A stretch of DNA of 64,000 nucleotides from Nocardioides bizhenqiangii. GTDB taxonomy: Bacteria > Actinomycetota > Actinomycetes > Propionibacteriales > Nocardioidaceae. Both the position numbers and the translations under genes were made by a program. Of the stretch, positions 34,700 to 43,588 are shown in pieces; the first letter of the stretch is position 1, and every line of letters begins with the position of its first letter. Where the stretch lies: the NCBI RefSeq assembly GCF_034661235.1, contig NZ_CP141059.1, positions 4,482,894 to 4,546,893 of the forward strand, written 5' to 3'. The notes beneath the pieces are model-generated. The model searched no databases, was not told the DNA's origin, and saw nothing but the letters and a program-made list of their open reading frames with translations.

Positions 34700-35839
34700 A
34701 TGCCGAGCCTGCGGGTCGTCTCCGCCGATGAGCACCGCGACTATCTGGCGACCCTTCCCACCGCCAGCTTCCTCCAGACACCCGGCTGGGCGAAGGTCAA
34801 GCCGGAGTGGCGGTCCGAGCACCTCGCCTGGGTCGACGACGACGGCCGGACCGTGGGCGCCGCCCTGGTCCTCTACCGCCAGCTGCCCCGGCTCAACCGC
34901 TTCCTCGCGTACCTCCCCGAAGGCCCGGTCATCGACTGGTCGAGCGACCGGCTCGGCGACTGGCTCGACCCGCTGGTGCGCCACCTCAAGGGCGAGGGGG
35001 CGTTCGCCGTCCGCATCGGTCCCCCGGTCGTCACCCGCCGGTGGACCGCCGCGCAGATCAAGGGGGGCATCGCCGACGCCGACGTACGCCGCCTCGGCCA
35101 GATCCCGCCCCTGGAGCGGTCCGCCGCGGGCGCCCGCGTCGTCTCCCAGCTGCACGAGCTGGGCTGGCGCCACCAGGCGGCGGAGGGCGGCTTCGCCGCC
35201 GGACAGCCGCAGTTCGTGTACCAGATCCCGCTGGTGCAGGCCGATCGCACGCCCCACACCGAGGAGTCCCTCCTCAAGGGGATGAACCAGCAGTGGCGTC
35301 GCAACATCAAGAAGGCCGACAAGGAAGGCGTCGAGGTCTCCGTCGGCACCGGGGCGGACCTCAAGGCGTTCCACGACCTCTACGTCCACACCGCCGAGCG
35401 CGACCACTTCACGCCGCGACCGCTGCGCTACTTCGAGGTCATGTACGACGCCCTCAACGAGGAGGGAGCGACCGAGCCCGTCAGCGAGATGAAGCTGTGG
35501 CTGGCCCGGCACCATGGCGACCTGGTCGCCGCGACGCTCTCGGTCCGGGTCGGCACCCACGCCTGGTACTCCTACGGCGCGTCCTCCACCGAGAAGCGCG
35601 ACGTCCGCGGCTCCAACGCCGTCCAGTGGGCGATGATCCGCGACGCGCTCGCCGCCGGCGCCACCGTCTACGACCTGCGCGGCATCACCGACACCCTCGA
35701 CGCCGACGACTCCCACGTCGGGCTGATCCAGTTCAAGGTCGGCACCGGCGGCGAGGCCGTCGAGTACGCCGGTGAGTGGGACCTGCCGATCAACCGCGTG
35801 CTCTACAAGGCGTTCCAGATCTACCTGGCCCGTCGCTGA
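34700..35839 (+). CDS. FemABX-type peptidoglycan bridge ligase
   Basis: Protein of 379 residues with the double GNAT-like fold of FemX/MurM ligases, which add amino acids from tRNA to the peptidoglycan stem. Visible motifs are FLQTPGWAKVKPEW near the N-terminus, the coiled region NQQWRRNIKKADKEGVEV (~205) and the C-terminal YDLRGITDTLDADD with GLIQFKVGTGGEAVEYAGEWD. ATG 34700 follows TACGCT (-10) by 7 bases, so it is probably leaderless. The alanine-racemase-like gene follows after 10 bases, and PBP and MurJ genes lie nearby, which supports a cell-wall role. Confidence 0.9.
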   Translation: MPSLRVVSADEHRDYLATLPTASFLQTPGWAKVKPEWRSEHLAWVDDDGRTVGAALVLYRQLPRLNRFLAYLPEGPVIDWSSDRLGDWLDPLVRHLKGEGAFAVRIGPPVVTRRWTAAQIKGGIADADVRRLGQIPPLERSAAGARVVSQLHELGWRHQAAEGGFAAGQPQFVYQIPLVQADRTPHTEESLLKGMNQQWRRNIKKADKEGVEVSVGTGADLKAFHDLYVHTAERDHFTPRPLRYFEVMYDALNEEGATEPVSEMKLWLARHHGDLVAATLSVRVGTHAWYSYGASSTEKRDVRGSNAVQWAMIRDALAAGATVYDLRGITDTLDADDSHVGLIQFKVGTGGEAVEYAGEWDLPINRVLYKAFQIYLARR

Positions 35840-35849
35840 GGTAGATCGG

Positions 35850-36923
35850 ATGAGCCTCACCCTGACCGTCGACGGTCCGCGCTGGCGGGCCCACCTCGAG
35901 TCCGTCGCGGACGCCCACCCCGGGATCGTCCCCGTGGCGAAGGGCAACGGCTACGGCTTCACCCTCGGCCGGCTCGCGCGCAAGGCGCAGTGGCTGCGCG
36001 ACCGCGGGCACGACGTGACGACCCTCGCCGTCGGCACCTACGCCGAGATCCCCGAGGTCGCCACTCGTTGGAACGGCGACATCCTGGTGCTCACCCCGTG
36101 GCGGCCGTTCGTCGAGCCGTTCGACCCGACGCTCACGAAGCGGGTCATCCACACCGTCAGCCGGCTCGCCGACCTCGACCAGCTGCTCACCCTGGCGCCG
36201 ACCGCCCGGATCGTCCTCGAGCGCACCACCAGCATGCAGCGGCACGGGATGTCCGCGCGCGAGCTGTGGGAGGCGGGCGAGGTGCTCCGGCGGCGCGACG
36301 ACATCCGGCTGGAGGGGGTCGCCCTGCACCTGCCGCTCGCCCAGGGCAACCACCTCGGCGAGGTCGGCCGGCTGCTCAACGACTACGTCGCCGCCGCGGT
36401 GCCGGAGCGCGGCGCCCCCACCCTCTGGGTCAGCCACCTCACCGACGGCGAGCTCGAGACCCTGCGCCAGCAGTACCCCGACTTCGTCGCCCGCCCCCGC
36501 ATCGGCACCCAGCTGTGGCTCGGCGACCGCGGCGCCCTCCGGGTGACGGCGACCGTCCTCGACGTGCACCCCGTGGAGCGCGGCGACGCCTTCGGCTACC
36601 GCGCTCGCACCGCACCGAAGTCGGGCCACCTGCTGGTGGTCAGCGGAGGCACCGCCCACGGCATCGGCCTCGAGGCGCCGACCGGCGAGTCCACCATCAA
36701 GGCCCGCGCCGCCACCTTCGCGAGGGGCGGTCTCGACGCGGTCGGGTTCGTGCGGTCGCCGTACTCCATCGACGGCAAGCAGCGGCTCTTCGCCGAGCCA
36801 CCGCACATGCAGGCGTCGATGCTGTTCCTACCGAGTGGCGCCCGCGTGCCGGCCGTCGGCGACCGGATCGACGTGCGGGTGCGCTACACCGCCACCACCT
36901 TCGACCGGGTCGACATCAGCTAG
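35850..36923 (+). CDS. Alanine-racemase-like PLP protein
   Basis: Protein of 357 residues. The N-terminal alanine racemase barrel is clear: the PLP Lys lies in VPVAKGNGYGFTLG (~30), and ERTTSMQRHGMS and VALHLPLA follow the fold. In the second domain the racemase signature GY(A/G)DG-x-x-R is not found; the matching place reads SGGTAHGIGLEAPTG. The protein may therefore bind PLP with a changed reaction or serve as a PLP-binding partner. It is coupled to FemX (10-base gap), a pairing seen in actinobacteria, and overlaps the convergent glycosyltransferase gene by 96 bases. Confidence 0.82.
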   Translation: MSLTLTVDGPRWRAHLESVADAHPGIVPVAKGNGYGFTLGRLARKAQWLRDRGHDVTTLAVGTYAEIPEVATRWNGDILVLTPWRPFVEPFDPTLTKRVIHTVSRLADLDQLLTLAPTARIVLERTTSMQRHGMSARELWEAGEVLRRRDDIRLEGVALHLPLAQGNHLGEVGRLLNDYVAAAVPERGAPTLWVSHLTDGELETLRQQYPDFVARPRIGTQLWLGDRGALRVTATVLDVHPVERGDAFGYRARTAPKSGHLLVVSGGTAHGIGLEAPTGESTIKARAATFARGGLDAVGFVRSPYSIDGKQRLFAEPPHMQASMLFLPSGARVPAVGDRIDVRVRYTATTFDRVDIS

Positions 36924-38315
36924 GTCCTCCGGTTCCGGCCGGTCGCCGGTCGGGTCGTGGTTCGGCGCGAGCATGTCGCGGACGATGACCGCGGCCAGGT
37001 AGAGCTCGCACGCCATCCGCACGGCGATGCCGACCCAGTAGAAGCCCACGTCGCCGCCACCGGCGGGCTGCAGGTAGTTGCCGAGGTACCACCAGACCGT
37101 GCAGAAGTAGAAGACCTCACCGGCCTGCCAGATGATCTGGTCACGCCACCGCGGCCTCGCGAGCACCGCGAGCGGCAACAGCCAGAGGACGTACTGCGGC
37201 GAGTAGACCTTGTTGATGAGCAGGAACCCGACCACGATTAGGAAGCCGAGCTGGGCCAGCCGGGGCACGTGGCCGGTACGGCGACCCGCCAGCAGGCCGA
37301 GCACGAGGACGCCGGCGCACCACACGCCGAAGAAGATCCACGACGCCAGGTTGATGGTGTCGACGCCCACCCCGCTGTCGCGGACCTGGTCGATGATCAA
37401 CCACACCGACCCGAGGTCGGCGCCGCGGTCGGCGTTGAACGACCAGAACACCTTCCAGGTGTCCGGGCCGCTCAGGTAGGCGGGGAGGTTGACCAGCGAC
37501 CAGGTGACCGCCGCCCAGACCGTGGCGAGCGCGAAGGCGCCGTACCTCCGCTGCCGGATGCAGATGATGAGCAGACCACCGAGCAGGAACAGCGGATAGA
37601 GCTTCGCCGCGGTGCCGAGCCCGATGAGCACGCCGGTCAGCACCGGCCGGTCCCGCGACCACGACCACAGCGCGGCGGCGACGAGGGCGACGGCGATCAG
37701 GTCCCAGTTGATGAGCCCGGTCAGGATCAGCGTCGGTGAGAGGGCGAAGGCGGCGGCGTCCCACGGCCGCCGCCGATCGACCTTCGACAGCAGCCACACC
37801 GAGAGCAGGGCCAGCGCGGCGAAGCCGACCGCGTTGACCAGCACGAAGATCGTGAGCTCGCGGTCCACGTCCTTGCTCGCGGCGAGCTCGTCGACCGGTT
37901 GGTCGGAGCGGGCGTCGCGGTCCGGGCTCCCGTTGAGGACCTGGGTCACCCACGCGGCGCCGTAGGCCCAGTAGGAGATGCCGACCGGGTACTCCATGGC
38001 GTCGTAGCGGTCGCGGGTCTCCTCGTCGTCGTCGTAGGGCCAGGACAGCTCGGCCAGGCCGCGCGGTACGTAGAGCGGCCGCAGGTCGGTGTAGCACATG
38101 TGGGAGTAGACCCACGGCTGGTCCTTGCCGTCGGCCAGCGAGCAGGGCGCCTTCTGCGCCATGCCGAGCACGAACGTGATCGCCGTCAGCAGCAGCAGCA
38201 CCCGCGCGGGGGTCCACCACCGGTGCCGCCCGGCGTGCTCACCCACCGGTCCGCCGACCACCTCGCTCACGGCGGCGACGACCCGGTCGTCCCGGGTCGG
38301 GTGGACGTGGGTCAT
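36828..38315 (-). CDS. Membrane glycosyltransferase, GT87/DUF2029 type
   Basis: Protein of 495 residues with about eleven membrane helices. The first extracytoplasmic loop after the first helix contains CSLADGKDQPWVYSHMCYTDLRPLY and the acidic WPYDDDEETRDRYDAMEYPVG, as expected for polyprenyl-phosphate-sugar transferases of the GT-C class that act outside the membrane. Start ATG 38315 overlaps the PBP stop by one base (TGATG). Its soluble tail (~460-495) overlaps the racemase-like gene on the other strand. Mannosyl transfer to lipids or proteins is a typical job of this family. Confidence 0.82.
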   Translation of the reverse strand: MTHVHPTRDDRVVAAVSEVVGGPVGEHAGRHRWWTPARVLLLLTAITFVLGMAQKAPCSLADGKDQPWVYSHMCYTDLRPLYVPRGLAELSWPYDDDEETRDRYDAMEYPVGISYWAYGAAWVTQVLNGSPDRDARSDQPVDELAASKDVDRELTIFVLVNAVGFAALALLSVWLLSKVDRRRPWDAAAFALSPTLILTGLINWDLIAVALVAAALWSWSRDRPVLTGVLIGLGTAAKLYPLFLLGGLLIICIRQRRYGAFALATVWAAVTWSLVNLPAYLSGPDTWKVFWSFNADRGADLGSVWLIIDQVRDSGVGVDTINLASWIFFGVWCAGVLVLGLLAGRRTGHVPRLAQLGFLIVVGFLLINKVYSPQYVLWLLPLAVLARPRWRDQIIWQAGEVFYFCTVWWYLGNYLQPAGGGDVGFYWVGIAVRMACELYLAAVIVRDMLAPNHDPTGDRPEPEDLADVDPVEGGGGVAHPHVDPVADGRHAGATR

Positions 38316-40831
38316 CAGCGGACGGCGCGCCGGCCCACCAGGCGCCGGCGCCGGTCGGACACGGCGGTGCTCCTGTTGGTGGCTTCGTCCCGGCCGCCGC
38401 CCTGACCGCCCTGGTCGGAGTCGACGACGCAGTCGCCGTCGAGGTCCGGTGATCCAGGAATCTCGGGGTTGTCGGGGCACCGGTCCCGGTCGTCCGGCAC
38501 TCCGTCGCCGTCGCTGTCCGCCGTGTCCACCTGGCAGTCGCCGTCGGTGTCGGGCGAGCCCGGGATGTCGCCGTTGTCGGGACAGGGGTCGCTGTCGTCG
38601 GGCACCCCGTCGCCGTCGCTGTCGACCGGCGCCTCGTCGACGACGCAGTCGCCGTCGCTGTCGGGCGAGCCCGGGATCTCGGGGTTGTCCGGGCAGGCGT
38701 CCTGGTCGTCGGGCGTGCCGTCGCCGTCGGAGTCGGCCGACTCCGTCTCGTCGGTCGACGGCTCCTCGGTCTGCTTGGTCTTGGTCGGCGGCGGCGGGGG
38801 CGGCGTGTAGGGCTCGTGACCCTCCTCCGGCGCCTCACCGTCGACGTAGACCGGTTCGGCGAGCGGGATCGGCTCCTCGCCCTCCATCACCTGGTCCATG
38901 ACCGCTCGCCAGGTCTGCGCGGGATGCTTGCCGCCGAAGTAGTACGGCAGCCAGTCCTTGAGCTGTTCGGTCCCGTCGCCGCGGACGTACATGACGGCCG
39001 TGGAGTACTGCGCCGTGAAACCGCCGAACCAGGCAGAGGTGACATCGCCGTCGTCGTTGGTCGCGGTGCCGGTCTTGCCCGCCGCCGGCCAGGCGAAGCC
39101 GCTGAGCGCCTCTGCCCCGGACCCGGCCTCGACGACCTGTTGCATCGCGTAGGACACGTCCGCGGCGATGTCCTCCGAGATCGCCGTGTGGTCCTGGACC
39201 TTGTGGTCGTAGCGCTTGTCGCCGTTCTGGTCGACGACCTTCTCGATGATGAACGGCTCGGCCGCGACGCCGCCGTTGGCGATGGTCGCGTACCCGTTGG
39301 CCATGTTCACCGGGCTCACCGTCTGCGAACCGAGGGCCACCCCCAGGTTCGGGTCGAGCGCCGGCGAGCGGGTGGGGAATCCCCACGGGTTCCTCGGTGT
39401 CTCGGCCGGCGGGATCCCCATGTCCACCGCGGTGTCGACGATCTTCTGCGGACCGTCCTCCATCGAGTCGGTGAGGTCGATGTAGGCGGTGTTGATCGAG
39501 TCCTCCGTCGCCCGGATCAGGTTCACCGGGCCGTAGGGGACGTCGCCCTGGTTCTCGAACGGGGTGCCGTCGTCGGCGATGTAGGGCGAGTTGCCGTCGA
39601 AGGTGTCCTTGAGGGAGAACCCGTCCTTGATGCCGGCCGCCAGCGCGAACGGCTTGAACGTCGAGCCCGCCTGACCGCCGGCCACCGCCCAGTTGATCTG
39701 CGACTCGAGGTAGTCCTGGCCGGCGTAGATGCCGCGGACCGCGCCGGTGCCGGGCTCGACGGTGGCGACGGCGACGTGGAGGTTCTTGTAGCCGTAGCCC
39801 TCGGGTCGCGCCGCCTTCATGCCGTCTTCGGCGGCCTCCATCGCCTTCTTGGTGAACGTGGTGGTGACCTCGAGGCCGCCGCCGTTGATCTCCTGCTCGC
39901 TGAAGCCGAGGCGGAGCAGCTCCTGCTTGACCATCTGGAGCACGTGGCCGGTCTGGCCGCCGTACGCGTCCTCCTCCTCGACCTCGGGGAAGTCGGGGAG
40001 CCGGCGGTACGCGCGGTCGCGCTCGTCGGCGTCGATCTCGCCCATCTCCTCCATCTCGCCGACGACGTACTGGTAGCGCCCCTTGAGTGCCTGCCTCGCG
40101 GCCTTCCCGTTCGCCGGGTCGAGGTCGTTGGGGTCGTTGAGGACCGCCGCCAGCACCGCGCTCTGTCGGAGGTTGAGGTCCTTGGCGTCGACCTCGAAGT
40201 ACGCCTGCGCGGCGGCCTGCACGCCGTAGGCCCCGCGGCCGAAGTAGATGGTGTTGAGGTAACCCTCGAGCACCTCGTCCTTGGAGTACTGGTTCTCGAT
40301 CTTCAGCGAGAGGATCGCTTCCTTGACCTTGCGCTTCCAGGAGCGCTCCTGGGTCAGGTAGAGCACCTTGACGTACTGCTGGGTGATCGTGGACGCACCC
40401 TGCGTCACGCCGCCCGACGCGTTGCTGAACGCCGCCCGCAGGATGCCCTTCGGGTCGATGCCCTCGTTCGTCCAGAACGACTGGTCCTCGGCGGCGACGA
40501 CCGCGCCCTTGAGCGTCTCGGGCATCTCGTCGAGCGGGATCGGGTCGCGCTCCTGGATCGCGAACCGGCCGAGGTCGGTCTCGCCGTCGGAGTAGTAGAC
40601 GTGCGTCGTCTGCGTGGTGAAGTCGGAGTTGGCGCTCGGGATGTCGATCGACCGGTAGGCGATGAAGAACAGGCCGGCGGCGATCAGCACCATCACCAGG
40701 AAGCCGATGGAGCCCCACTTGGTCACCTTGAGCAGCCGCCGCTTCCAGGTGGTCGGCTCGGAGGAGGGCGACTTCGACTTCTTCTTCGAAGATCCAGAAG
40801 TCGTGCTTGCCCTGCGCTTGCCGTCCGCCAA
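38315..40831 (-). CDS. Bifunctional penicillin-binding protein with C-terminal calcium-loop repeats
   Basis: Class A PBP of 838 residues: basic cytoplasmic N-terminus, membrane helix at ~36-56, transglycosylase domain (EDQSFWTNEGID, QGASTITQQYVK) and transpeptidase domain with all three motifs, STFK (~395), SINT (~444) and KTGT (~590). It polymerises and cross-links peptidoglycan outside the membrane. The last ~115 residues hold three thrombospondin type 3-like repeats (DSDGDGTPDDQDACPDNPEI and relatives) with DxDxD calcium loops and Cys pairs. Such a tail is not usual in actinobacterial PBPs. The start is TTG 40831 with no clear alternative. Confidence 0.9.
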   Translation of the reverse strand: MADGKRRASTTSGSSKKKSKSPSSEPTTWKRRLLKVTKWGSIGFLVMVLIAAGLFFIAYRSIDIPSANSDFTTQTTHVYYSDGETDLGRFAIQERDPIPLDEMPETLKGAVVAAEDQSFWTNEGIDPKGILRAAFSNASGGVTQGASTITQQYVKVLYLTQERSWKRKVKEAILSLKIENQYSKDEVLEGYLNTIYFGRGAYGVQAAAQAYFEVDAKDLNLRQSAVLAAVLNDPNDLDPANGKAARQALKGRYQYVVGEMEEMGEIDADERDRAYRRLPDFPEVEEEDAYGGQTGHVLQMVKQELLRLGFSEQEINGGGLEVTTTFTKKAMEAAEDGMKAARPEGYGYKNLHVAVATVEPGTGAVRGIYAGQDYLESQINWAVAGGQAGSTFKPFALAAGIKDGFSLKDTFDGNSPYIADDGTPFENQGDVPYGPVNLIRATEDSINTAYIDLTDSMEDGPQKIVDTAVDMGIPPAETPRNPWGFPTRSPALDPNLGVALGSQTVSPVNMANGYATIANGGVAAEPFIIEKVVDQNGDKRYDHKVQDHTAISEDIAADVSYAMQQVVEAGSGAEALSGFAWPAAGKTGTATNDDGDVTSAWFGGFTAQYSTAVMYVRGDGTEQLKDWLPYYFGGKHPAQTWRAVMDQVMEGEEPIPLAEPVYVDGEAPEEGHEPYTPPPPPPTKTKQTEEPSTDETESADSDGDGTPDDQDACPDNPEIPGSPDSDGDCVVDEAPVDSDGDGVPDDSDPCPDNGDIPGSPDTDGDCQVDTADSDGDGVPDDRDRCPDNPEIPGSPDLDGDCVVDSDQGGQGGGRDEATNRSTAVSDRRRRLVGRRAVR
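38411..38745 (-). repeat. DNA repeats encoding the thrombospondin type 3-like tail
   Basis: Three tandem coding units of about 110 bases inside the PBP gene. Each encodes a DSDGDG-PDD-D-CPDN-IPGSPD-DGDC type unit. The repeats are similar enough at DNA level to allow expansion or loss by recombination. Confidence 0.75.
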
Positions 40832-40979
40832 GGTCCTGCCTCACTGATCGTTCCGGGATGGGTCGGTCGCCCCGAGATGCCGCAGATCAGCGTACGGGCC
40901 GGGGCCCGGGCGGCCTATCTGGTGGCCTTTCCGGTGGCCTTCGGTACCCATCGATCCATCGGATGTTCAGAATCCGCGG

Positions 40980-40998
40980 ATATATCGCTACGATAGAT
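40980..40998. promoter_or_regulatory. padR promoter and operator
   Basis: Imperfect inverted repeat ATATATCG-CTA-CGATAGAT (7 of 8 pairs), AT-rich, ending 3 bases before padR ATG 41002. The -10 box TACGAT (40989-40994) lies inside it, 7 bases before the start codon, so PadR would block a leaderless promoter of padR-ino1. Confidence 0.6.
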
Positions 40999-41001
40999 CG
41001 C

Positions 41002-41589
41002 ATGGCACGGCGTGGCGACACCATCGAGTTGGCGGTCCTCGGACTGCTGCACGAGGGACCCATGCACGGCTACGAGCTCCGCAAGCGGCTCAACCTGATG
41101 CTCGGGTGGGGACGGCTGCTCTCTTACGGGTCGCTCTACCCCGCGCTGAAGAAGATGCTGCGCGGCAACCTGATCGAGGAGGTCAAGGCGCCTGCAGCAC
41201 TGGCTGGGTCGCCGACCTCCCGACGGCCGCGGATCACCTACCAGGTGACCGAGCGGGGCACGGAAGAGTTCCACCGGCTGATGTCGGAGGTCGGGCCCAC
41301 TGCGTGGGAGGACGACAACTTCGACATCCGCTTCCGGTTCTTCTCGTCGACCGACATGGAGATCCGGCTGCGCGTGCTGGAGGGGCGTCGCTCCCGCCTA
41401 CAGGAGCGGCTCGACCGGGTGCAGCGCGAGCTCGCGATGACCCAGAAGGAGGTCGACCGCTATGCCACCGAGCTCCAACGGCATGGCGTCGAGTCCGTCG
41501 AGCGCGAGGTCCGGTGGCTGTCGGACCTGATCAACGCAGAGCGCGGCACACCTGGCCCGCAGGCTGCCGCAGCAACAGACAACGACTGA
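41002..41589 (+). CDS. PadR-family transcription regulator
   Basis: Regulator of 195 residues: winged helix (~5-90) with [23 protein letters not shown] and [20 protein letters not shown], then a C-terminal coiled coil for dimer formation ([22 protein letters not shown]). The same padR-ino1 order occurs in mycobacteria (Rv0047c-Rv0046c). It probably controls inositol synthesis and its own promoter through the palindrome overlapping its -10 box. Confidence 0.9.
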   Translation: MARRGDTIELAVLGLLHEGPMHGYELRKRLNLMLGWGRLLSYGSLYPALKKMLRGNLIEEVKAPAALAGSPTSRRPRITYQVTERGTEEFHRLMSEVGPTAWEDDNFDIRFRFFSSTDMEIRLRVLEGRRSRLQERLDRVQRELAMTQKEVDRYATELQRHGVESVEREVRWLSDLINAERGTPGPQAAAATDND

Positions 41590-41617
41590 TCGAAAGCGAT
41601 CAAGGAGAGGGATCCCC

Positions 41618-42700
41618 ATGGGTTCGGTACGAGTAGCGATTGCCGGCGTCGGCAATTGCGCCACGTCACTTGTCCAAGGCGTGCACTACTACCGGGACGC
41701 CGACCCTGCCGGCACCGTCCCGGGTCTCATGCACGTCAAGTTCGGCGACTACCACGTGAGCGACGTCAAGTTCGTCGCCGCGTTCGACGTCGACGACAAG
41801 AAGGTCGGCAAGGACCTCTCCGAGGCGATCAACGCGTCGGAGAACAACACGATCAAGATCGCCGACGTCCCGACGCTCGGCGTCGAGGTCCAGCGCGGCC
41901 CGACCATGGACGGTCTCGGCAAGTACTACCGCGAGACCATCGACGAGTCGCACGCCCACCCGGTCGACGTGGTCAAGGTCCTCAAGGAGAGCGGCGCCGA
42001 CGTCCTCGTGTCCTACCTCCCGGTGGGCTCCGAGGAGGCCGACAAGTTCTACGCCCAGTGCGCGATCGACGCCGGCGTGGCCTTCGTCAACGCGCTCCCG
42101 GTGTTCATCGCCTCCGACCCCGAGTGGGCCAAGAAGTTCGAGGACGCGGGCGTCCCGATCGTCGGTGACGACATCAAGTCCCAGGTCGGCGCGACCATCA
42201 CCCACCGGGTGATGGCAAAGCTGTTCGAGGACCGCGGCGTCGCCCTCGACCGCACGTACCAGCTCAACGTCGGCGGCAACATGGACTTCAAGAACATGCT
42301 CGAGCGCGAGCGCCTGGAGTCCAAGAAGGTCTCCAAGACCCAGGCCGTCACCTCCAACCTCACCGGCGAGCTGTCGGGCCTGACGGACTCCCGCAACGTC
42401 CACATCGGCCCGTCCGACTACGTCGCGTGGCTCGACGACCGCAAGTGGGCCTACGTCCGGCTCGAGGGCCGCGCGTTCGGCGACGTCCCGCTGAACCTCG
42501 AGTACAAGCTCGAGGTCTGGGACTCGCCCAACTCCGCCGGCATCATCATCGACGCCGTGCGCGCCGCGAAGATCGCGAAGGACCGCGGCATCGGCGGCCC
42601 GATCATCCCGGCGTCGGCCTACCTGATGAAGTCCCCGCCGGTCCAGATCGAGGACACCGAGGGCCGCGCCCAGCTCGAGGCCTTCATCAAGGGCGAGTGA
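41618..42700 (+). CDS. ino1: Inositol-3-phosphate synthase
   Basis: Protein of 360 residues that converts glucose-6-phosphate to inositol-3-phosphate with NAD. N-terminal Rossmann motif [20 protein letters not shown], and the characteristic [31 protein letters not shown] and [11 protein letters not shown] motifs. Inositol is needed for phosphatidylinositol, PI-mannosides and mycothiol, which links this gene to MscR at 1.7-2.8 kb. A strong AAGGAGAGG site precedes ATG 41618. It follows padR after 28 bases and ends in a strong terminator. Confidence 0.97.
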   Translation: MGSVRVAIAGVGNCATSLVQGVHYYRDADPAGTVPGLMHVKFGDYHVSDVKFVAAFDVDDKKVGKDLSEAINASENNTIKIADVPTLGVEVQRGPTMDGLGKYYRETIDESHAHPVDVVKVLKESGADVLVSYLPVGSEEADKFYAQCAIDAGVAFVNALPVFIASDPEWAKKFEDAGVPIVGDDIKSQVGATITHRVMAKLFEDRGVALDRTYQLNVGGNMDFKNMLERERLESKKVSKTQAVTSNLTGELSGLTDSRNVHIGPSDYVAWLDDRKWAYVRLEGRAFGDVPLNLEYKLEVWDSPNSAGIIIDAVRAAKIAKDRGIGGPIIPASAYLMKSPPVQIEDTEGRAQLEAFIKGE

Positions 42701-42713
42701 CCTCCTGACCCCT

Positions 42714-42756
42714 ACGCCGACCCGTCGCCAGCGTGGTGACGGGTCGGCGTGTTTTT
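42714..42756 (+). terminator. Rho-independent terminator after ino1
   Basis: Perfect 13 bp stem ACGCCGACCCGTC / GACGGGTCGGCGT with an 11-base loop, followed by GTTTTT. The best intrinsic terminator in the window; located 14 bases after the ino1 stop. Confidence 0.9.
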
Positions 42757-42783
42757 CGGCGCACAGCCGACGGGTAGGGACGG

Positions 42784-43470
42784 TCAGATGGCGCGGACGA
42801 CCGTGATGCTGACGTTGCTGCAGCCGGCGGCCAGGTTCTGCATCGCCGTCTTCTCGCCGCTGTTGACGGTGAGCCGCCACCGGATCTTCACGGCCACGAA
42901 CTCCCGGAGGTAGCGGCACTTGTCGTACGTCGGCAGCCACTGCGCGGGGTCCTGGTCGCCCTTGGCACCGTTGACGCTGTCGGTGACGCCGACCAGCGAG
43001 CGGGAGTCGCCCAGGTCGTTGGCGAAGGACTGCCGCTGCGCGCTGGTCCAATTGCGGGCGCCGGAGTCCCAGGCCTCGGCGAGCGGGACCACGTGGTCGA
43101 TGTCGATCCGACCGGGGTCGGTCCAGGAGACGCGGTCGTAGTAGGAGAACCACCGACCACCGGACAGGTTGCTGCAGGTCACCGACGTCTCGGACTCGAT
43201 GTCGAGGACCTCGTAGCGCGTGTTGCACCCGTCGCCGTCGGCGTCGACCCAGTGGGTGAACTTGCTGCGCAGGTAGCCGGTGCGCACCTCGGTCGCCACC
43301 GGAAGGTTGTTGACCGCGGTCACCAGTGGTGCGGAGTAGGTCTCGCCGACCCGCTGCGCTGGACCTGGCTTGCGGTGGTCCGGGGCGGAGTGCGCGGCGG
43401 GTGCCGGGCCGACGCCGATGACGAGGGTGGCGACCACCCCGGTGATGGTGGCGAGCGCGAGCTTCTTCAT
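42784..43470 (-). CDS. Secreted HNH-type nuclease (DUF1524-like)
   Basis: Protein of 228 residues with a signal peptide (MKKLALATITGVVATLVIGV, cut near residue 27). The mature part includes DADGDGCNTRYEVL and the catalytic DIDHVVPLAEAWDSGA with a later SVNGAKGDQDPAQWLP, matching secreted actinobacterial HNH endonucleases that degrade environmental DNA. Cys residues (CNTRYE, CSNLSG, CRYLRE, CSNVS) are paired as expected for an exported protein. ATG 43470 is the start before the signal peptide; 42784 is the stop. Confidence 0.87.
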   Translation of the reverse strand: MKKLALATITGVVATLVIGVGPAPAAHSAPDHRKPGPAQRVGETYSAPLVTAVNNLPVATEVRTGYLRSKFTHWVDADGDGCNTRYEVLDIESETSVTCSNLSGGRWFSYYDRVSWTDPGRIDIDHVVPLAEAWDSGARNWTSAQRQSFANDLGDSRSLVGVTDSVNGAKGDQDPAQWLPTYDKCRYLREFVAVKIRWRLTVNSGEKTAMQNLAAGCSNVSITVVRAI

Positions 43471-43560
43471 CAGGGCCTCCGATGACGACGAGTCAGTTGT
43501 GACTCTGACACCGCCGGACCCCGTTCTGATACGACACGAGGGGAGTTTTCTCGAAGAGTT

Positions 43561-43588
43561 CGGCCCGCGGACTACTGCTCGCGGGCCG
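43561..43588 (-). terminator. Hairpin around the cca stop codon
   Basis: Inverted repeat CGGCCCGCG / CGCGGGCCG (9 bp) whose 10-base loop contains the cca stop codon. It may end the cca transcript; no long U-run is present. Confidence 0.45.

Noticed and set aside
38411-38745. Regular repeats resembling an array
   Set aside because: They are in frame inside the PBP gene and encode calcium-loop units; there are no unique spacers, so not a CRISPR array.
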